Positions 53,962 through 64,000 of a DNA stretch of 64,000 nt are shown here, one piece after another; the first letter of the stretch is position 1, and the number at the start of each line of letters is the position of its first letter. The DNA is from Cordilura impudica (Eukaryota > Arthropoda > Insecta > Diptera > Scathophagidae): contig OY821519.1 of the NCBI GenBank assembly GCA_963682025.1, positions 98,019,085-98,083,084 of the forward strand. The letters are read 5' to 3'. The translations under genes were made by a program, and so were the position numbers. Under the pieces are notes generated by a model. That model saw only the letters and a list, made by a program, of their open reading frames with translations. It did no database searches and was not told the origin of the DNA.

Positions 53962-54893
53962 GCATAGGTTTCTATGATAAGGACCGTTCTACAGGGATAT
54001 ACTTCCGTCTACCGGACCACAACTCTGTCTTTCAGGCTAAATTGGTCGCGATAACGGAATGTATTAGGTCTATAAACGCACGGGATTCCCCAATTCCCGA
54101 ATACGTGAAAATATTTACGGATATTCTAGCGGCCATCAAAGCGATATCCGCGGACAAAACTAGATCAAGGACTATCCTCGAGTGTAAGGAAGAGATTGCA
54201 AACTTCTCCGGAAGAGGCAGACTTGAAATCGTTTGGATCCCAGGATACAGTGGTATAATGGGAAACGAAATTGCTAACGAACTGGCCAGGAAGGGTTCTT
54301 TCCTGAAAAGAGTCAATTTGGAAAACCCAATACTTTTCAATTCTCTCAAATTGGAACTGGAAGACTGGGCGACCAGTTCGCATGTATCAATTTGGGAGGA
54401 GACTGCCGTGGGTAAGGTTACAAAGATACTATGGGGTACTCCCAACACTACGAAAACTAAGGGAAAACCTTAATCTGAGTAGGGGAAATCTTAGTAGGAT
54501 AATTGGCATCCTCACTGGACACTCTGAGCTGAGGGCTCACCTATACCGTGTAGGACGGGCGGAATCGGCCACTTGTAGAGCTTGCGGAGAGGATGACGAA
54601 ACCCTAGAACACTACCTCTGTTACTGTCCTGCATTAGCGAGAACAAGGGTCAGATATCTATCCAACGACATCCTACCAGGCCTGATGGGTCTTAGGGGGG
54701 ATAAGCTGGAAAACACTAAGGAAATTTGCTGATGAATCCGAATTTCTAAGTTAGTAGAGGGGTAGATAACCAGATGAACGTAGAAATGTAGAGCGCACAA
54801 CAAGCCGACCTACTGGCTCAGGTGTATATCCGGACACAACGGATATGAGCTATATATTTACATAGCTCCTCTTATCAACCTAACCTAACCTAA
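53962..54893 (+). mobile_element. LINE E: 5'-truncated copy, RNase H and zinc-knuckle end
   Basis: 932 bp with 9-bp target duplication TCATAATCT (53953-53961, 54894-54902). RNase H domain: IYFRLPDHNSVFQAKLVAI, VKIFTDILAAIKAI, EIVWIPGYSGIMGNEIANELA. After a frameshift near 54450 comes the C-terminal knuckle CRACGEDDETLEHYLCYC. RNase H plus this knuckle places it with I/R1/LOA-type LINEs. The 3' end carries CCTAACCTAACCTAA. Confidence 0.85.
54878..54893 (+). repeat. (CCTAA)3 tail of LINE E
   Basis: AACCTAACCTAACCTAA directly precedes the target duplication, so the short repeat is the element's 3' terminus rather than a telomeric array. Confidence 0.8.
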
Positions 54894-55455
54894 TCATAAT
54901 CTATTGATAGGGAAGATTGATATTATTGGAATATCCGACGACTTCCTAAAATGTCATTAAAAAATCGTAAACATTGTGTAATTTTCAACAACTCTAAATA
55001 GAAATTTATGGATATTACTTCCGATGATCCTCAAGGAAGTGATCTTGGACATCTCTTATTCTTCCTGGTTATAAATAATATTCCAAAGTTTATCCAATAT
55101 AGTAATATTCTTATGTATGCCGACAATGAAGACAGTTTAAAGGCTGCTGTAATGTCAATTTAATGAAATTAGATATTCGCCATTTATGAACGAATATTTC
55201 ATTAATGATACAAAACTAAATTCGACTCATTCATTGATTTGGGATTTCAAAAGAATAAAGGAATAAATGGAATTAAATTTCCCACCACATCATAATTGTT
55301 TGGCTCTAATAAAACTTAAAATTTTATAAAGTTGAGGGATCATTTTTAACAGAAGATTTTTACTCAATTTAGGTCATGGTAAAATTGAATCTGAATGCCT
55401 TCTTGGAAAAAATGTGTAAATTTTCCTAATAAATAGATAATTTCGATCCATGTAT

Positions 55456-55660
55456 TTTTATACCCTCCACACCACTGTGCAGAAGGTATATGGGTATATC
55501 AGTCCGTCATTCCGTTTGTAACGCAAAAAAAATAAATTTGCGATATCATAAGGAATATAAACTTGATCCTTATAACAATTCGAGTTGATATAGTGATTTT
55601 CGTCTGCCGGTCTTTCTGTTGAAATCACGTTCATTCAGAAAATAAACCATTTATTTACCT
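55456..55660 (-). repeat. Family-D repeat
   Basis: On the plus strand: ATACCCTCCACACCACTGTG, then TCATTCCGTTTGTAACGC and AATTCGAGTTGATATAGTGA, mirroring 52130-52265. Confidence 0.65.
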
Positions 55661-55715
55661 TGTTAAACTTAAGAAAATTATTAATTATTTTCTATTTGTA
55701 CAAATATAAAAATAA

Positions 55716-56425
55716 ACAAGTAAGAAAATTATTGTCGGTCTAGACCGAATATACCATATCCTATACCATGCGTTCAGAGGTCCAACTAATTAGATATAGA
55801 AAATAAGTCAAATTTGAGTAGAATTGTTATTTATTTTTTCGCCTTCGGATATGAAAACGTTCATATCGGATGCTATATTTATATGGAATCTAGGTCGAAA
55901 AATGGTCCAATCCTGACCATATTTGGTAAGCTCACTTATTTTTGCAAAAACATATACAATCCAAATTTGAGAAATCTCTGAGCAATATTTTTGTTTTTTG
56001 ATAGATTTAAGTGAATATCGGGAAGCAGCTTTATATGCGGCCCACGACTAAGAATTGTCGTATAGGGTTTATACATACACAGACCTAATTTGACCAAGAT
56101 CTATATGATATGTTGGATATTATGGCAATTTAAGTCGTTCTCATAGGGGTCATATGTATGGGGACTAGGTCTGAACATAAACCGATTTTCACCAATGTCA
56201 ATAGTGTTCATCCTATGGCCGATATAAGTTTATATATTAAATTCTAGCAATTTATATTCATATTTGCGTCCTGTAGTTCGATTACAGGTTTACATGGGCA
56301 CAAAGTCGGATGGACGGTCATCGCTAAATCGACTTAGAAAGTGATTCTGGGTCGATCGGTATAGGTCAAATATTTTGGTAGTTACAAACATCAGCACAAA
56401 GTCATTATACCACAACCACTAGGGC
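55716..56425 (+). repeat. Family-A interspersed repeat, near full length
   Basis: Starts ACAAGTAAGAAAATTATTGT with GGTCTAGACCGA, has ATATCGGGAAGCAGCTTTAT, GATGGACGGTCATCGC and ends CATTATACCACAACCACTAG. The terminal GGTATAGGGTATAAA is lost. Confidence 0.8.
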
Positions 56426-57250
56426 GGCACTTAATAAAAAAGTGTTCAAACTCTCGGTCTCACCCCCTAGAAATATGCGAATAGCAAAAAACTGAGAAAT
56501 ACAAAGTTTGGGATCAATCAAAAAAAAATTAAGAGGTGCCTCAACGCGACTGAATATTTCAAGTTTATATGGGGAAAATATGACTTTTTTCAGATTTTAC
56601 GAAAATTTCGTTCGACACTTTAACTTTTTCGACAAATTGTTATATGAATCGATATCAGTACTCAATTATCTTTTCAAAAAGCTATATAACTTCATAATCG
56701 AATAGAAACTCGCCAAGAAATAACAAATGCCCCAGACCGCTTTTGTGCCAAAAAAAACTCTAGGTCATGGTATGTGATTAACATTTTTCAACTTTAACAA
56801 ATTGATTAAAGCCATAATATATTTTTGGTTTTTATACCTATAAGTACTCAGATATGAAGTATTGTTTTATTACCACGTTGTTAACCTATTGCGAAATGAG
56901 ACCAAAGATGGAATATTTTTTTGATAAAATTTTGAAAACTCCTTTTTTAAGTTTTAAAAAATTTTCTTAAACAAAATTTCAAAAAATGGATCTGCCACTT
57001 TAAAGTTTTGTTAAATATATGTTAGATATTAACTGAGTGAATTTTTTGTAGTAAATTCGTCTGCTAGAATTTTTTTTACAAAGAATTTCTTTTTTTTTGC
57101 AGATTTCAAGAAAAATTAATTTTTTGTGAAATATTCAGTGAATGTACTCTTTCTAAATACTTTGTATCAAAAATTTGTCAGTTTTCTACTTATAAATGTT
57201 ATGTTTTATCTTAATACGCTAGGGTTTCTGAAAAAAATAATATGACTACA
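56426..57250. other. No feature recognised
   Basis: AT-rich with several TTTTT(C/G)A tracts. The 65-codon ORF at 56508 is unrecognised. Confidence 0.35.
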
Positions 57251-57780
57251 TTAACCCTTTTGGACTTGGGGTCGCATATGACCCCAAGCTAATGAATGAC
57301 AATTATTCAAAAAATTCAAATATTTTGAAAGTGCTGTTGAATTTTTAGATGTGACGCTTAAAATATAATAAGCAAATGTGCAAGTCTTCCATGCTAAAAA
57401 TTAAAAATAAATCGAACAACGTTAACCCATTCCTTGCCGAGGCCAAAATTTCAATTTTGGCATATTTAAAAAAATTAATTGTTCTAGTAAACTAAGGGGT
57501 TAGTATGGGTTGGGAAATAAAATTGTGCTATATTTTACCGATTTTTCTGATTTGATATTTATGATGATTTTACAATTTAATGTCATTAACCCATTTGGAC
57601 TTGGCGCCACAAATGACCCCAAGCTAGTATAGCACAATTAAGTCAAAAAATTCAAATATTTTACAAATACTTCTGAATTTTGGATCATTTTAACCCTAGG
57701 AGCACATAAGGGTAAGTTTTCGTAATATATAGCACAATTTAAATTCCCAACCCATAGTAAAGGTTTCATCTAGTTTGCTA
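57251..57780. repeat. TTAACCC-bounded repeat cluster
   Basis: TTAACCC occurs at about 57253, 57422, 57588 and 57690. The block TTTGGACTTGG(G/C)G(T/C)C...ATGACCCCAAGCTA is present twice (57262, 57597), each followed by TCAAAAAATTCAAATATTTT. TTAA followed by CCC recalls piggyBac-type ends, but no complete element can be delimited. Confidence 0.5.
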
Positions 57781-58182
57781 GAACAAAAAGTTCATTATGG
57801 CTTTTAATTTGTTGAAATTTTGCACTTTGTACCGCATTTCTGGGTCATCTATAGATTCAACTTTTCCTTCATAATCAAATTGGGCCGCAATTTTTCTCCT
57901 CTTGCCTGTTTTTGTACAGTGGCAATAATGTTGGGGTTTTCCATATCTAATTTAGAAGCAGGATCGTTGGCGTCTACAAAATACCCATGAAATTTTACAT
58001 AATTTTTCACAGACATAAAAACATCAGTACATGTAAACAAATCAAATGAAACACTTACTGACATTTCCCAAATCTCTCATATAATTAAAGCTTTGAATAA
58101 TAAGAAATCTCCCGGAATTGATGGCATTACAAATACTGTCTAAATACACTGCCTCATAAAGGCATTAAGTTCATAACAGTAC

Positions 58183-60176
58183 ACGGTTCGCTTAAAGGTC
58201 GAATAGGTTCGCCAAAACCTTCGACCATTTCTGAAAACGGGGATTGGTTGGGAATCATTTATGTATTTAAACGTCGAAAACCGCAAAATCCTAACAGATC
58301 GACTTTTCAAGTTACCATCAAAGTAAGCTGCCGTGTTTTGACAATAGCACACATGGCCATTTGAAGCATCCATCACTGTTCGAATGCTCTTCCCCGGGAA
58401 TGTTATGACAATTTAAACATGTTCAATGGATGAGTTACCTCTGGACATAGAGGAGAATACTTATTGGACCAAGTTTTCATACTACTTACTTACTAGAAGT
58501 CCGGGAAACGGGTTAAAATCCCGGTGCAAACTTTTATGTTGTATTTTTTTTATTGTGCTTCCTTGGAATTGGAGTATTTGGAAGTTGAAGATATAATACC
58601 ATTCTTGGATTTAGAAATGAAAATTTATTTGTACATTTCAATTACATAATTAAATAAATTCATTAGTTTATCACAAAATATAGAAAGGCATATTTGAAAA
58701 GAATTATAGAATCTTATTATTTACTATAAATGGGTTGAGGAGAATTGAGCCACCGCTTTTTTCAAATTATTCATATATGGCTCATTTTCCATGGTGTTTA
58801 TCTTGTACCTATTCCAAAATGAAAGGAACTCACGATGGATCGATTCTCCCGCCTGCTCTGACCAATATCCTAAAGCTTCATTATTCTCAAAAAAATAGAT
58901 ACAGTCTTCGAGGTGTTCCAATAGTACATGGATTTTTAGAGTAACTGTTACATTTTGTAATGCTTTGTAGTTTTTTCTAAGCTCTGCTATGTACTTTTGG
59001 AGACAAGTGTTTGAGCCATTTTTTCTTGTTCCAAAACAACATTTCACAAGATTATCCATAGCTTTGAATGTATGGACATATGGACTAACGGAAAAAATCC
59101 CTACCTTACCATATATTTCCCAATCGAACAATATATCTGCTTCTTCGAGAAGTTTCCTGCATGCATTGCCCTCAAAAATGTCACCATGGTAAGTCTTTGA
59201 AACCAGGTTCAATTTTTTTGGCCAAATGAGTGCAGTTTCACGACCCACCAAAGGAAGAAGCCCATCCCAAAACAAATGGTTTACAAATCCCTGCAATATA
59301 TGCAAATCTGGTATCACGCATTTTTGGAGTACAAATATATTGCAATCTTCGATGAAAAGTGGAGGGTTAATTATACTGTTATGGTTTTTGGCATTTTGCT
59401 TTTTCCCTCCTCCAATCTGAGCGAAATTCATGTTATCGTTATTAAATGTCCATAGGTCTTTAAACTTGAAATTAGATTAGAATTATCAGTTTCACTGGTA
59501 TTATCGGCATTTTTGGCTTGAAATAAATCTTTTCCACTTCTCAACTCTTGGAGATATAAAACAATAGGGGCAAGGGTAACTTGAAGTGGATGTTTGTTGG
59601 CCGTTAGCGAGGAGAATAATTTTGAAATCGGACACAAATTTGAACGGAATGCTGTTCAACTCAGTTATCTCGAACAATAATTGGATATATGCTTCATTAA
59701 CAATGTGCCAAGAAAGACTTTAATTTCCGTTAATTTTGTGAGTGACAAGTGGTCAAATGGTTTGACTATTGTCAAATGAAAATGCTGCCAGATCAAGAAT
59801 TTGAAGAAAAAACGCTAAAACCGCAGAAAAAAATCGTTAAATTCTAAAAAAAACCCGAATACTTGTAAATTGTACAATAAAAACTACAACACGGAAACTC
59901 TACGAATGGAAAGGATACAACATGCTAAATCTAGAAATAGAGAAAATTAAAAGCAACAACAGAAAATATGTAAACAGAAAAAAAGTAACAAAACAAATGT
60001 ATTAAAGCGAAAAATTTTACATTTGAAAAATTAAAGTGCTTGTATCTTCAAAAGCCGATCTGCTAGGATTTTGCGGTTTTCGACGTTTAAATACATAAAT
60101 GATTCCCAACCAATCCCCATTTTCAGAAATGGTCGAAGGTTTTGGTGAACCTATTCGACCTTTAAGCGAACCGTGA
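58183..60176 (-). mobile_element. DNA transposon G2, GTAC target duplication
   Basis: 1994 bp bounded by GTAC at 58179-58182 and 60177-60180. TIRs of about 130 bp (58183-58310 and 60048-60176) share ACGGTTCGCTTAAAGGTCGA and run with only a few mismatches; the right end has two extra bases (TC) that the left has lost. It carries the broken gene 58724-59637. The TIRs differ from those of G1, but the duplication and protein type are the same. Confidence 0.87.
58724..59637 (-). pseudogene. C-terminal part of G2 transposase-like protein
   Basis: Two minus-strand frames joined by a frameshift near 59430: 59637-59428 (LKTYGHL at its end) and 59431-58724 (235 aa from ATG). Features aligned with the G1 protein: IPDLHILQGFVNHLF (PPLHIKLGLIKNFV), EGNACRKLLEEADILFDW, CCFGTRKNGSN...YIAELRKNYKAL, VTLKIHVLLEHLEDCIYFF (MSLKIHFLHSHLDFFP) and SEQAGESIHREFLSFW (SDEHGERFHQQ). 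The part carrying the first candidate catalytic Asp and the cysteine pair is absent, so this copy is a deletion derivative. Confidence 0.7.
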
Positions 60177-60947
60177 GTACTTATTAATGCTTCCTCAAAC
60201 TGTGCTATTATCCTCTAGAATTTAAGGATGCAAAAGCTATTCCAATAAAAAAGCCTAATAAAGATTCTGGTAGTCCGTTATCATATCGACCTATATCCTT
60301 GCTGTCATCTTTGACAAAATCTTTGAAAAGATCATTATATCTAAACTTATAGATTTTATCGAAAACAACGATTCATCTCCAGCAGTTTGGTTTTCGTAGG
60401 CAACACAATACTACATATCCACAGATTCGAATAAGGAACCTAGTAAATCGAAATTTCAATGTTCAAAAATCAACTCGAATGGTCTTACCTGACGTAAAAG
60501 CAGCCTTTGACTCAGTGGGGCACGATGGACTATCTTCAAAATGTTAAACTATAACTTCCCTATACCTAAAATAATCTATAGTTTCCTTTGTTGTCGTTCA
60601 TATTAAGTGTCCATTGGTCAAACGTAGAAATATTAAAAGAGTTATTTCCTTTTCGAAACAATGATGAATTTCATGATGAAGCGATGCCAGAAAGAAATGA
60701 TGGTGCCTGATATATTTTTTATAAAATTTAACAATTTTCTTATCACTTCATACATTTTATATAAATATTTTTTGATTTTCTACTTTTTATCTACTTTTTT
60801 TCATTTTAAAAGAACTTTAATATATTTCTCCTTAACTTTTTTTTTGCAACTATTTTATTAATTTTAAAATTTGTATAAGTTTTGTTCCTTTTTTATTACC
60901 ATTTATTCTAATAACATACAATTGTGTTGCTTTCAAATCTGTGATAT

Positions 60948-63660
60948 ATGATCTGTGGTAATAGTTATAGTTCCAAAGATAACGTTTTTAACATGGTAAG
61001 GATTCTGGCGAAACAAAAATCTGGACTCAAAATGGTTCATATAAATGCACAAAGTCTTAATAACAAGATAGATGAGTTCAGATATATTTTTGTTGCCTAT
61101 GGAGTTGACGTCATCTGCGTATCTGAAACCTGGTTCGATTCCTCAGTCAATGATTCAATTTTCAATTTGCCGGGATTTAAACTATTTCGTGCTGATGGAT
61201 AGCAAACGCTGGTGGTGTCTCAATTTATGTGAGAACGGAGATAAATTGTTGTGTAAAGCTAAGATCAGAGCCTACTAGTGAGATTGAGTACCTATTTCTT
61301 GAATTAAACACGAAGGATAAAGAAAAAATTCTTATCGCCTGATACCAAAGACATGTTTAATAAAATTGAATCTCTGTCCTTATTGTACAATGACGTAATC
61401 ATTTCTGGTGATTTCAATAGTAACCTGCTAGTTGATAATTCACTTTCAGAGCCCATGCAAACGCTCGGTCTTTTGCCTGTGAATACGATCGTTCCAACCC
61501 ATTATCCAAGTGGCTCGAACAGTTTACTTGATGTATTCTTTACTAATCATAAAAGCAAAATACTGCTTTACGATCAATTTTCTGCCCCTGTTTTTTCGAA
61601 GCATGACTTAATTTTTATGATATGTATATCATACCTATGTTAACAATGAAGATGTACATTATACTTATACAGATTTTCGTGGCATTGACTATACAGCGTT
61701 AAACCAGCGTATTGATTGCGTTCATTGGGATTCAATTTATGGTCTTGAGAATGTTAATGATCAAATTGCTTTCATTCAAAATAACCTTCTCACAATATTT
61801 TATGAAATTGTGCCTGAAAAAACAAGAACACTTAAACCTATACAGCCTCCTTGGTTTACTTCAATTATAAAACGTTTAATTGATAAACGAGATTTGGCAT
61901 ATAAACGTTGAAAGAAATTTAAAACGCCTAAGCTACATTCATTGTTCAAATCCATTAGAAAGGAAGTTGTGAACTGCATATATATTGCAAAATCCAGTTA
62001 TTATCGACAGAAATTCTCTTCAGCTATTGATAGCAAGAGAAAATGGAAAGAGATCCGTGAAATAGGTATTGGGAAAAGAAATCCTTGCACTGTTGATTCT
62101 GATGTGGACGTTGATAAGTTTGTCGAAATCCAAGTGAATAGACCAACTGAAAATCAGTACGAAAAAATTCATACTGTGCCTATTGAGAACTGTTTTTATT
62201 TTCGAAGTATTACATCAATTAAGTCAAATGCTGTGGGCTTAGATGAAATTAATCCAAGATTTTTAAAAATTGTCGTTCCTAAACTTCATACCTATTCCAA
62301 AGAATAACAGCGACTTCCGACCTATTGCGATACTACCATTTCTATCCAAGGTTATGAAATCTTATGTACGGGCAAATGAATGAGTATTTTAAGAATCAAC
62401 ATCTCGTTACGGATAGACAATCTTGGTTTAGACAGGACAGAAGCTGCATTACGGTTTTGATCGATGTAGTGGAAGAAATTAGATCAAAATTGGATAAGAA
62501 TATGGTATCATTTCTTGTGCTTTTAGATCACAGTAAGGCCTTCGATACTGTTGATCACTCGATTCTACTCACTAAACTCGAGAAAATCTTTAATTTCTCA
62601 AGTTCGGCTAATAAACTTATTTCCTCTTACCTTATTAATCGTAAACAAGTGGTTTCTTTAAATGGAGTGACTTCTAAAGCAGCGGATGTTGACAGAGGTG
62701 TGCCTATTCTATTCTTGGTCCATTGCTCTTCTGTATGTATATTAACGATTTGCTTGAGGTTCTGAATTACTGTGGCGTACAAATGTATGCTGATGACGTA
62801 CAGTTGTACTTAAGCAGCAGAATAGAAAATGTTCAACATTGTACTGACTGTATTAATAGTGACTTGGATAATATACATAAATGGGCATGTACAAATGGCT
62901 TATGTATAAACCCTGACAAATCAAAATGTATTTTCATTTCAAGAAGTAATAAAAAAACACTGAATGCCAATATTTTTCTACATAATAACAACTCAAGAAT
63001 CGGCTTTGTTCAATCATCATCGAACTTGGGATTCACATTTAATGCTGAACTATCTTGGTATAACCATATAAATACATCAGCTGGTAAAGTTCATGGGATG
63101 TTGAGAAACTTGTGGGCTGTGCAATCATCGACGCCGTTTGAAATAAGAATGCTTTTGGCAAAAACCTATTTAATACCAGTTCTACTGTGCGGGTGTGAAA
63201 TATTTGCAAATTGCGACACTATTGACTTTAATCGCCTCGAGGTCACATATAATAGTATAGCCAGATACGTTTTCAACAGAGGTAGACGAGATAGTATATC
63301 ATCATATTCATACCAGTTACAGAATACAAGTTTTGAAGATTTACTAAAATATAAAAGCCTTTTAATGATGCATAAGATTATTTATCTGAGGAACCCAGAA
63401 TATCTTTTTAACAAAATTATTTTTGCACAATCGCCTCGTGGAAGAAATTTGATATCACAAAAATACTAATATCTAATGTCTACAAGACAATTTTTCAACT
63501 ACACTACGTGTCTTTGGAACAATGTACCATCATATATCCAAGTACAAAGCAAACAGGAACTTAAAAAAATTTTTCTTTGAATCTATGTTAAATGTCAACT
63601 TTATTATGTTCATTATTATGTTAATTTTTATGATTAATTAATAAAGTAATTATTTTTATT
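60948..63660 (+). pseudogene. LINE G (jockey/CR1-like), nearly complete ORF2, several breaks
   Basis: Endonuclease: LKMVHINAQSLNNKIDEF, VICVSETWF (60948-61202), then AGGVSIYVRT-like reading after a frame change, VIISGDFNSNLL and FSKHDLI (61353-61643). RT: SNAVGLDEINPRFLK (62230), LLDHSKAFDTVDHSIL (62520), FCMYINDLLEVLN with catalytic MYADDVQLYL (62785) and DKSKCIFISRS, followed by the post-RT domain to 63469 (RNLWAVQSSTPFEIRMLL, LLCGCEIF). Breaks at 61200, 61643, 61911, 62305 and near 62710-62750. A 3' UTR follows to about 63660. The reading of the last third is clean, so it is younger than the other LINEs here. Confidence 0.87.
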
Positions 63661-63784
63661 AATCTCGAAATTTACTGTAACTCAATGTTAATATTACAAA
63701 TGTTACTTGCTATCACTGTAATTTATAAGATTTGTTCTTGTTGTGATAGCAATTCAATAAAACAATATAATAATAATAATAATA

Positions 63785-63926
63785 ATTATAAATGTGTTTG
63801 TGAGTTTGTTCTCTTCATTTACAATAATAATTGGGTTGAATTGAAAAATAATAGCATACCTTTATTAAATGAAAAAAAAAATATTCTAGAATTTGCACTC
63901 GAATTTCGAGGGCTGGAATCTGCTAG
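63785..63926 (+). mobile_element. Non-autonomous Helitron, 5'-truncated family B copy
   Basis: 3' part only: ATGTGTTTGTGAGTTTGTTC, TTTGCACTCGAATTTCGAGG hairpin, then CTGGAATCTGCTAG and T. Confidence 0.65.
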
Positions 63927-64000
63927 TACATATAAATATTCTAACCAAAAAATCAATTATTAAGTAGAAAAAGAAATAACTTATTCTTCCACTGAACATG

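Larger units (their letters stand above)
53780..55200 (+). pseudogene. LINE D relic split by LINE E insertion
   Basis: Left piece (53780-53961): RT start resembling INVGFVKDDY and FDKVIHNL. Right piece (from 54894): HNLLIGKIDIIGISDDF, then GSDLGHLLFFLVINNIPKFI and LMYADNED, where the YADD box is changed to YADN. The halves meet at the 9-bp duplication TCATAATCT. Confidence 0.7.
58060..60660 (+). pseudogene. LINE F relic, split by element G2
   Basis: Left: ISHIIKALNNKKSPGIDGITNT (58070-58138), then KGIKFIT. Right, from 60177: VLINASSNCAIIL, AIPIKKPNKDSGSPLSYRPISLL, LQQFGFRRQHNTT, VKAAFDSVGHDGL. This is the N-terminal half of a jockey-like reverse transcriptase. Deleting 58183-60176 with one GTAC rejoins the frame exactly. 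Confidence 0.8.

Noticed and set aside
54878..54893. Telomeric (TTAGG)n remnant
   Set aside because: Only three units, placed exactly at the 3' end of a LINE before its target duplication; flies do not use TTAGG telomeres.

Overview
The window is an AT-rich piece of insect nuclear DNA, most likely from a schizophoran (possibly calyptrate) fly. The case rests on a multi-exon methuselah-like GPCR gene with short phase-compatible introns at its 3' end, and on a repeat fraction typical of flies: jockey/CR1-type LINEs, mariner and hobo-like transposons, non-autonomous Helitrons, foldback elements and an errantivirus-like LTR element. I cannot name the species.

Host gene. Seven exons between 718 and 17990 (+) join in frame, with GT/AG junctions at every step. 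They encode the distal ectodomain and all seven membrane helices of a methuselah-like receptor. A 10.6-kb intron (1515-12148) is packed with LINEs, MITEs and a foldback element. The last intron (13002-17920) was apparently about 113 bp until a TA-flanked, Tc1-ended insertion of 4.8 kb arrived. That insertion now holds a transposase relic and a 2-kb heptamer satellite. No other intact host gene is recognisable, and no RNA gene apart from a tRNA-derived SINE.

Mobile layer, left to right. 1-450 heptamer satellite; 1800-4165 interspersed repeats and a hAT MITE; 4195-8199 jockey-like LINE carrying a MITE and a foldback element; 8200-9838 second LINE relic; 11553-11919 and 18350-18726 Helitron copies; 19848-21087 non-autonomous element swollen by satellite; 21922-25355 LTR retrotransposon (minus strand, most of pol deleted) inside a foldback-like repeat; 26085-26790 minisatellite; 27674-30251 long-TIR DNA transposon with a 419-codon ORF; 33690-40430 a LINE broken by two mariners and a hobo-like hAT; 41217-42020 hAT relic; 43501-45200 direct repeats around a 900-bp TATATTA satellite; 46188-51486 Helitrons, an RTE-like LINE and a SINE; 53780-55200 LINE inside LINE; 58060-60660 a LINE split by a second transposon of the same kind as 27674-30251; 60948-63660 a fairly complete LINE.

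Main discovery candidate. The elements at 27674-30251 and 58183-60176 have different TIRs and distantly related transposase-like proteins. Both are flanked by a 4-bp GTAC duplication. In the second case, removing the element with one GTAC restores the reading frame of the interrupted LINE. With a third protein relic at 13140-15090, they look like one DNA-transposon group with GTAC target specificity that I cannot place in a superfamily from sequence alone.
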